Assembly (NCBI GenBank): GCA_027186245.1
Contig: CP114482.1
Coordinates: 15,519,209 to 15,583,208 of the forward strand
DNA length: 64,000 bases
From: Coriaria nepalensis
Taxonomy: Eukaryota > Streptophyta > Magnoliopsida > Cucurbitales > Coriariaceae
Direction of reading: 5' to 3'
Positions 52,980-61,625 of the stretch are shown here, piece by piece. The translations under genes were made by a program, and so were the position numbers. Each line of letters starts with the position of its first letter. Within the stretch, counting starts at the first letter, position 1. Below the pieces are notes generated by a model. The model did not search any database. It was not told the origin of the DNA and saw only the letters and a list, made by a program, of their open reading frames with translations.

Positions 52980-55900
52980 ATGACTTTAAGGCTAAAAAAA
53001 TGGATAGTTGACTTCAATAGATCAATTGCAAGTTATGCATGAAAGTCGTGTCTTAAATGCAAAAATAGAATTGGTTCGAAGTGCTTCCAAACAATTTAAT
53101 GACATGAAAACACTGAATGATATGCTTTTTATGGCTAAAACAATGCATTGTTGTCTTCAATAGCCTAATTGCAAGTTATGTAAGAAAATCATGTTTGAAG
53201 GGCGAAAATAGAATTCGTTCGACTTAATTTAGAATGATTTAACGACTAGAAGAGACTCATTGGCATGACTTTAAGGCTAAACAAATGCATTGTTGCCTTC
53301 AATAGATCAACTCCAAGTTATGCACGAAAGTCATGTTTAAAGGCCGAATTTCATTCGAAGTGATTTAGAATGATTGACTGACTAAAAGAGACGCAATAAT
53401 ATGACTTTAAGGCTAAAAAAATGGATAGTTGACTTCAATAGATCAATTGCAAGTTATGCATGAAAGTCGTGTCTTAAATGCAAAAATAGAATTGGTTCGA
53501 AGTGCTTCCAAACAATTTAATGACATGAAAACACTGAATGATATGCTTTTTATGGCTAAAACAATGCATTGTTGTCTTCAATAGCCTAATTGCAAGTTAT
53601 GTAAGAAAATCATGTTTGAAGGGCGAAAATAGAATTCGTTCGACTTAATATAGAATGATTTAACGACTAGAAGAGACTCATTGGCATGACTTGAAGGCTA
53701 AACAAATGCATTGTTGCCTTCAATACATCAACTGCAAGTTATGCACGAAAGTCATGTTTAAAGGCCGAATTTCATTTGAAGTGATTTAGAATGATTTACT
53801 GACTAAAATAGACGCAAAAATATGACTTTAAGGCTAAAAAAATGGATACTTGACTTCAATAGATCAATTGCAAGTTATGCATGAAAGTCGTGTCTTAAAT
53901 GCAAAAATAGAATTGGTTCGAAGTGCTTCCAAACAATTTAATGATATGAAAAGACTGAATGATATGCTTTTTATGGCTAAAACAATGCATTGTTGTCTTC
54001 AATAGCCTAATTGCAAGTTATGTAAGAAAATCATGTTTGAAGGGCGAAAATAGAATTCGTTCGACTTAATTTAGAATAATTTAACGACTAGAAGAGACTC
54101 ATTGGCATGACTTTAAGGCTAAACAAATGCATTGTTGCCTTGAATAGATCAACTCCAAGTTATGCACGAAAGTCATGTTTAAAGACCGAATTTCATTTGA
54201 AGTGATTTAGAATGATTTATTGACTAAAATAGACGCAAAAATATGACTTTAAGGCTTAAAAAATGGATAGTTGCCTTCAACAGATCAATTGCAAGTTATG
54301 TATGAAAGTCGTGTCTCAAATGCACAAATAGAATTTTTTCGAAGTGCTTCCAAACAATTTAATGATATGAAAAGACTGAATAATGTGCTTTTTATGGCTA
54401 AAACAATGCATTTTGTCTTCAATAGCCTAGTTGCAAGTTATGCAATAAAATCATGTTTGAAGGGCGAAAATAGAATTCGTTCGACTTAATTTAGAATGAT
54501 TTAACGACTAGAAGAGACTCATTGACATGACTTTAAGGCTAAACAAATGCATTGTTGCCTTCAATAGATCAACTCCAAGTTATGCACGAAAGTCATGTTT
54601 AAAGGCCGAATTTCATTTGAAGTGATTTAGAATGATTTACAGACTAAAAGAGACGCAATAATATGACTTTAAGGCTAAAAAAATGGATAGTTAACTTCAA
54701 TAGATCAATTGCAAGTTATGCATGAAAGTCGTGTCTGAAATGCAAAAATAGAATTGGTTCGAAGTGCTTCCGAACAATTTAATGATATGAAAAGACTGAA
54801 TGATATGCTTTTTATGGCTAAAACAATGCATTGTTGTCTTCAATAGATTAATTGTAAGTTATGTAAGAAAATCATGTTTGAAGGGCGAAAATAGAATTCG
54901 TTCGACTTAATTTAGAATGATTTAACGACTAGAAGAGACTCATTGACATGACTTTAAGGCTAAACAAATGCATTGTTGCCTTCAATAGATCAACTCCAAG
55001 TTATGCACTAAAGTCATGTTTAAAGGCCGAATTTCATTCGAAGTGATTTAGAATGATTTACTGACTAAAAGAGACGCAATAATATGACTTTAAGGCTAAA
55101 AAAATGGATAGTTGACTTCAATAGATCAATTGCAAGTTATGTATGAAAGTCGTGTCTCAAATGCACAAATAGAATTTTTTCGAAGTGCTTCCAAACAATT
55201 TAATGATATGAAAAGACTGAATGATATGCTTTTTATGGCTAAAACAATGCATTGTTGTCTTCAATGGATTAATTGCAAGTTATGTAATAAAATCATGTTG
55301 ACTGGCGAAAATAGAATTCGTTCGCCTTAATTTAGAATGATTTAACGACTAGAAGAGACTCATTGACATGACTTTAAGGCTAAACAAATGCATTGTTGCC
55401 TTCAATAGATCAACTCCAAGTTATGCACGAAAGTCATGTTTAAAGGCCGAATTTCATTTGAAGTGATTTAGAATGATTTACTGACTAAAAGAGACGCAAT
55501 AATATGACTTTAAGGCTAAAAAAATGGATAGTTGACTTCAATAGATCAATTGCAAGTTATGTATGAAAGTCGTGTCTCAAATGCACAAATAGAATTTTTT
55601 TGAAGGGCTTCCAAACAATTTAATGATATGAAAAGACTGAATGATATGCTTTTTATGGCTAAAACAATGCATTGTTGTCTTCAATGGATTAATTGCAAGT
55701 TATGTAATAAAATCATGTTTGAAGGGCGAAAATAGAATTCGTTCGACTTAATTTAGAATGATTTAACGACTAGAAGAGACTCATTGACATGACTTTAAGG
55801 CTAAACAAAAGCATTGTTGCCTTCAATACATCAACTGCAAGTTATGCACGAAAGTCATGTTTAAACACCGAATTTCATTTGAAGTTATTTAGAATGATTT

Positions 55901-56570
55901 ACTGACTAAAAGAGATGCAATAATATGGACTTTAAGGCTAAAAAAATGGATACTTGACTTCAATAGATCAATTGCAAGTTATGCATGAAAGTCGTGTCTT
56001 AAATGCAAAAATAGAATTGGTTCGAAGTGCTTCCAAACAATTTAATGATATGAAAAGACTGAATGATATGCTTTTTATGGCTAAAACAATGCATTGTTGT
56101 CTTCAATAGCCTAATTGCAAGTTATGTAAGAAAATCATGTTTGAAGGGCGAAAATAGAATTCGTTCGACTTAATTTAGAATAATTTAACGACTAGAAGAG
56201 ACTCATTGGCATGACTTTAAGGCTAAACAAATGCATTGTTGCCTTCAATACATCAACTGGAAGTTATGCACGAAAGTCATGTTTAAAGGCCGAATTTCAT
56301 TCGAAGTGATTTGGAATGATTTACTGACTAAAATAGACGCAAAAATATGACTTTAAGGCTAAAAAAATGGATAGTTGCCTTCAATAGATCAATTGCAAGT
56401 TATGCATGAAAGTCGTGTCTTAAATGCAAAAATAGAATTGGTTCGAAGTGCTTCCAAACAATTTAATGACATGAAAAGACTGAATGATACCCTTTTTATG
56501 GCTAAAACAATGCATTGTTGTCTTCAATAGCCTAATTGCAAGTTATGTAAGAAAATCATGTTTGAAGGGC
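52980..56570 (+). repeat. Trimeric segment between the two super-repeats
   Basis: Starts 52980, 53401, 53822, 54243, 54663, 55084, 55504, 55925 and 56347. Two pairs of adjacent near-duplicate trimers are visible: A copies with GACATGAAAACACTGAATG at 53101 and 53522, and the TTGACTTCAATAG plus TTTTTTCGAAG type at 55084 and 55504. One-base indels occur at ATGCATTTTGTC (~54409), CATGTTGACTGGCG (~55297) and ATATGGACTTT (~55925). Confidence 0.88.
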
Positions 56571-57187
56571 GAAAATAGAATTCGTTCGACTTAATTTAGA
56601 ATGATTTAACGACTAGAAGAGACTCATTGACATGACTTTAAGGCTAAACAAATGCATTGTTGCCTTCAATACATCAACTGCAAGTTATGCACGAAAGTCA
56701 TGTTTAAAGGCCGAATTTCATTCGAAGTGATTTAGACTGATTTACTGACTAAAATAGACGCAAAAATATGACTTTAAGGCTTAAAAAATGGATAGTTGCC
56801 TTCAACAGATCAATTGCAAGTTATGCATGAAAGTCGTGTTTAAATGCGAAAATAGAATTTTTTCGAAGTGCTTCCAAACAATTTAATGATATGAAAAGAC
56901 TGAATGATGTGCTTTTTATGGCTAAAACAATGCATTTTTGTCTTCAATAGCCTAGTTGCAAGTTATGTAATAAAATCATGTTTGAAGGGCGAAAATAGAA
57001 TTCGTTCGACTTAATTTAGAATGATTTAAGGACTAGAAGAGACTCATTGACATGACTTTAAGGCTAAACAAATGCATTGTTGCCTTCAATAGATCAACTC
57101 CAAGTTAGGCACGAAAGTCATGTTTAAAGGCCGAATTTCATTTGAAGTGATTTAGAATGATTTACTGACTAAAAGAGACGCAATAAT

Positions 57188-57329
57188 ATGACTTTAAGGC
57201 CAAAAAAATGGATAGTTGCCTTCAATAGATCAATTGCAAGTTATGTATGAAAGTCGTGTCTCAAATGCACAAATAGAATTTTTTCGAAGTGCTTCCAAAC
57301 AATTTAATGATATGAAAAGACTGAATGAT
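57188..57329 (+). repeat. Monomer A (142 bp), reference copy
   Basis: Begins ATGACTTTAAGG and ends GACTGAATGAT. Diagnostic features are the A-run before ATGGATAG or ATGCATAG, AAATGCA(A/C)AAATAGAATT, and the AGTGCTTCCAAACAATTT segment that neither B nor C has. The main A variants are TTGGTTCGAAG (general), TTTTTTCGAAG (46-63 kb), GTCTTAAATGC versus GTCTCAAATGC, and GATATGAAA versus GACATGAAA. This reference copy is of the TTTTTTCG/CTCAAATGC type. Confidence 0.9.
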
Positions 57330-57472
57330 ATGCTTTTTATGGCTAAAACAATGCATTGTTGTCTTCAATGGATTAATTGCGAGTTATGTAATAAAATCAT
57401 GTTTGAAGGGCGAAAATAGAATTCGTTCGACTTAATTTAGAATGATTTAACGACTAGAAGAGACTCATTGAC
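57330..57472 (+). repeat. Monomer B (143 bp), reference copy
   Basis: Begins ATGCTTTTTATGGC and ends AGAAGAGACTCATTGAC. Diagnostic features are the 14-bp palindrome AACAATGCATTGTT (57347-57360), AAAATCATGTTTGAAGGGCG, and an EcoRI site GAATTC (57419-57424) followed by GTTCGACTTAATTTAG. Most B copies read TTCAATAGATTAATTGC. The reference has the TTCAATGG variant with GCGAGTTATGTAATAAAATC, common after 33 kb. Another widespread version in the right half reads TTCAATAGCCTAATTGC. Confidence 0.9.
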
Positions 57473-57608
57473 ATGACTTTAAGGCTAAACAAATGCATTG
57501 TTGCCTTCAATAGATCAACTCCAAGTTATGCACGAAAGTCATGTTTAAAGGCCGAATTTCATTCGAAGTGATTTAGAATGATTGACTGACTAAAAGAGAC
57601 GCAATAAT
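57473..57608 (+). repeat. Monomer C (136 bp), reference copy
   Basis: Begins ATGACTTTAAGGCTAAACAA and ends AAAAGAGACGCAATAAT. Diagnostic features are ATGCATTGTTGCCTTC, ATCAACT(G/C)CAAGTTATGCA, GTCATGTTTAAAGGCCGAAT, and TCATTCGAAGTGATTTAG. It is the shortest monomer and the one missing from the dimer units. Right-half variants include AACACCGAATTTCATTTG with AAGTTATTTAG, and ATACATCAACTGC. Confidence 0.9.
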
Positions 57609-60600
57609 ATGACTTTAAGGCTAAAAAAATGGATAGTTGACTTCAATAGATCAATTGCAAGTTATGCATGAAAGTCGTGTCTGAAATGCAAAAATAGAAT
57701 TGGTTCGAAGTGCTTCCAAATAATTTAATGATATGAAAAGACTGAATGATATGCTTTTTATGGCTAAAACAATGCATTGTTGTCTTCAATAGATTAATTG
57801 TAAGTTATGTAAGAAAATCATGTTTGAAGGGCGAAAATAGAATTCGTTCGACTTAATTTAGAACAATTTAACGACTAGAAGAGACTCATTGACATGACTT
57901 TAAGGCTAAACAAATGCATTGTTGCCTTCAATAGAGCAACTCCAAGTTATGCACGAAAGTCATGTTTAAAGGCCGAATTTCATTTGAAGTGATTTAGAAT
58001 GATTTACTGAATAAAATAGACGCAAAAATATGACTTTAAGGCTAAAAAATATGATAGTTGCCTTCAATAGATCAATTGCAAGTTATGTATGAAAGTCGTG
58101 TCTCAAATGCACAAATAGAACTAGTTCGAAGTGCTCCCAAACAATTTAATGATATGAAAAGACTGAATGATATGCTTTTTATGGCTAAAACAATGCATTG
58201 TTGTCTTCAATGGATTAATTGCAAGTTATGTAATAAAATCATGTTTGAAGGGCGAAAATAGAATTCGTTCGCCTTAATTTAGAATGATTTAACGACTAGA
58301 AGAGACTCATTGACATGACTTTAAGGCTAAACAAATGCATTGTTGCCTTCAATAGATCAACTCCAAGTTATGCACGAAAGTCATGTTTAAAGGCCGAATT
58401 TCATTTGAAGTGATTTAGAATGATTTACTGACTAAAAGAGACGCAATAATATGACTTTAAGGCTAAAAAAATGGATAGTTGACTTCAATAGATCAATTGC
58501 AAGTTATGTATGTAAAGCGTGTCTCAAATGCACAAATAGAATTTTTTCGAAGTGCTTCCAAACAATTTAATGATATGAAAAGACTGAATGATATGCTTTT
58601 TATGGCTAAAACAATGCATTGTTGTCTTCAATGGATTAATTGCAAGTTATGTAATAAAATCATGTTTGAAGGGCGAAAATAGAATTCGTTCGACTTAATT
58701 TAGAATGATTTAACGACTAGAAGAGACTCATTGACATGACTTTAAGGCTAAACAAATGCATTGTTGCCTTCAATAGATCAACTCCAAGTTATGCACTAAA
58801 GTCATGTTTAAAGGCCGAATTTCATTCGAAGTGATTTAGAATGATTTACTGACTAGAAGAGACGCAATAATATGACTTTAAGGCTAAAAAAATGGATAGT
58901 TGACTTCAATAGATCAATTGCAAGTTATGCATGAAAGTCGTGTGTTAAATGCACAAATAGAATTTTTTCGAAGTGCTTCCAAACAATTTAATGACATGAA
59001 AAGACTGAATGATACGCTTTTTATGGCTAAAACAATGCATTGTTGTCTTCAATGGATTAATTGCGAGTTATGTAAGAAAATCATGTTTGAAGGGCGAAAA
59101 TAGAATTCGTTCGACTTAATTTAGAATGATTTAACGACTAGAAGAGACTCATTGACATGACTTTAAGGCTAAACAAATGCATTGTTGCCTTCAATACATC
59201 AACTGCAAGTTATGCACGAAAGTCATGTTTAAAGGCCGAATTTCATTCGAAGTGATTTAGACTGATTTACTGACTAAAATAGACGCAAAAATATGACTTT
59301 AAGGCTTAAAAAATGGATAGTTGCCTTCAACAGATCAATTGCAAGTTATGTATGAAAGTCGTGTCTCAAATGCACAAATAGAATTTTTTCGAAGTGCTTC
59401 CAAACAATTTAATGATATGAAAAGACTGAATGATGTGCTTTTTATGGCTAAAACAATGCATTTTTGTCTTCAATAGCCTAGTTGCAAGTTATGTAATAAA
59501 ATCATGTTTGAAGGGCGAAAATAGAATTCGTTCGACTTAATTTAGAATGATTTAAGGACTAGAAGAGACTCATTGACATGACTTTAAGGCTAAACAAATG
59601 CATTGTTGCCTTCAATAGATCAACTCCAAGTTATGCACGAAAGTCATGTTTAAAGGCCGAATTTCATTTGAAGTGATTTAGAATGATTTACTGACTAAAA
59701 GAGACGCAATAATATGACTTTAAGGCCAAAAAAATGGATAGTTGCCTTCAATAGATCAATTGCAAGTTATGTATGAAAGTCGTGTCTCAAATGCACAAAT
59801 AGAATTTTTTCGAAGTGCTTCCAAACAATTTAATGATATGAAAAGACTGAATGATATGCTTTTTATGGCTAAAACAATGCATTGTTGTCTTCAATGGATT
59901 AATTGCGAGTTATGTAATAAAATCATGTTTGAAGGGCGAAAATAGAATTCGTTCGACTTAATTTAGAATGATTTAACGACTAGAAGAGACTCATTGACAT
60001 GACTTTAAGGCTAAACAAATGCATTGTTGCCTTCAATAGATCAACTCCAAGTTATGCACGAAAGTCATGTTTAAAGGCCGAATTTCATTCGAAGTGATTT
60101 AGAATGATTGACTGACTAAAAGAGACGCAATAATATGACTTTAAGGCTAAAAAAATGGATAGTTGACTTCAATAGATCAATTGCAAGTTATGCATGAAAG
60201 TCGTGTCTGAAATGCAAAAATAGAATTGGTTCGAAGTGCTTCCAAATAATTTAATGATATGAAAAGACTGAATGATATGCTTTTTATGGCTAAAACAATG
60301 CATTGTTGTCTTCAATAGATTAATTGTAAGTTATGTAAGAAAATCATGTTTGAAGGGCGAAAATAGAATTCGTTCGACTTAATTTAGAACAATTTAACGA
60401 CTAGAAGAGACTCATTGACATGACTTTAAGGCTAAACAAATGCATTGTTGCCTTCAATAGAGCAACTCCAAGTTATGCACGAAAGTCATGTTTAAAGGCC
60501 GAATTTCATTTGAAGTGATTTAGAATGATTTACTGAATAAAATAGACGCAAAAATATGACTTTAAGGCTAAAAAATATGATAGTTGCCTTCAATAGATCA

Positions 60601-61625
60601 ATTGCAAGTTATGTATGAAAGTCGTGTCTCAAATGCACAAATAGAATTTTTTCGAAGTGCTTCCAAACAATTTAATGATATGAAAAGACTGAATGATATG
60701 CTTTTTATGGCTAAAACAATGCATTGTTGTCTTCAATGGATTAATTGCAAGTTATGTAATAAAATCATGTTTGAAGGGCGAAAATAGAATTCGTTCGCCT
60801 TAATTTAGAATGATTTAACGACTAGAAGAGACTCATTGACATGACTTTAAGGCTAAACAAATGCATTGTTGCCTTCAATAGATCAACTCCAAGTTATGCA
60901 CGAAAGTCATGTTTAAAGGCCGAATTTCATTTGAAGTGATTTAGAATGATTTACTGACTAAAAGAGACGCAATAATATGACTTTAAGGCTAAAAAAATGG
61001 ATAGTTGACTTCAATAGATCAATTGCAAGTTATGTATGAAAGTCGTGTCTCAAATGCACAAATAGAATTTTTTCGAAGTGCTTCCAAACAATTTAATGAT
61101 ATGAAAAGACTGAATGATATGCTTTTTATGGCTAAAACAATGCATTGTTGTCTTCAATGGATTAATTGCAAGTTATGTAATAAAATCATGTTTGAAGGGC
61201 GAAAATAGAATTCGTTCGACTTAATTTAGAATGATTTAACGACTAGAAGAGACTCATTGACATGACTTTAAGGCTAAACAAATGCATTGTTGCCTTCAAT
61301 AGATCAACTCCAAGTTATGCACTAAAGTCATGTTTAAAGGCCGAATTTCATTCGAAGTGATTTAGAATGATTTACTGACTAGAAGAGACGCAATAATATG
61401 ACTTTAAGGCTAAAAAAATGGATAGTTGACTTCAATAGATCAATTGCAAGTTATGCATGAAAGTCGTGTGTTAAATGCACAAATAGAATTTTTTCGAAGT
61501 GCTTCCAAACAATTTAATGACATGAAAAGACTGAATGATACGCTTTTTATGGCTAAAACAATGCATTGTTGTCTTCAATGGATTAATTGCGAGTTATGTA
61601 AGAAAATCATGTTTGAAGGGCGAAA

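Larger units (their letters stand above)
57188..57608 (+). repeat. Reference 421-bp trimer (A-B-C higher-order unit)
   Basis: Representative unit chosen because its length is exactly 421 and its neighbours are also 421. It holds A (57188-57329), B (57330-57472) and C (57473-57608). Its 3' end runs directly into the next A at 57609. The same order recurs through the window except where C is lost. The three monomers are far more diverged from each other than the same monomer is between units, which defines a higher-order repeat rather than a simple monomeric satellite. Confidence 0.95.
56570..61625 (+). repeat. 2526-bp super-repeat (six trimers), 2 copies
   Basis: Copies about 56570-59098 and 59099-61625. 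Private markers lie 2526 bp apart: TTTAGACTGATTTACTG, GATTTAAGGACTAG, GTGTCTGAAATGC, AATAGAGCAACTCC, CTGAATAAAATAGACG and GACTAGAAGAGACGC. Differences are few: GTGTTTAAATGCG versus GTCTCAAATGCAC, GTTAGGCACG versus GTTATGCACG, GAACTAGTTCGAAG versus GAATTTTTTCGAAG, and GTATGTAAAGCGTG versus GTATGAAAGTCGTG. The edges are set where B changes from TAGCCTAATTGC to the other type. Confidence 0.92.

Noticed and set aside
57419..57440. CENP-B-box-like sequence TTCGTTCGACTTAAT in monomer B
   Set aside because: It matches only the TTCG....A half of the CENP-B box; the essential CGGG half is TAAT. I do not call it a CENP-B site.
57188..57472. Possible tRNA or SINE origin, because A contains GGTTCGAAG, similar to a pol III B box
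   Set aside because: The motif lacks the terminal C of the GWTCRANNC consensus. No convincing A box lies at the usual distance, and no cloverleaf can be drawn. In many right-half copies the GG is mutated to TT without other change.
57188..57608. Promoters or terminators from the A-runs and T-runs in the unit
   Set aside because: The A7 run in monomer A and the T5/T6 runs in B and variant A are part of the repeat. They are not tied to any gene and show no stem-loop beyond the short B palindrome.
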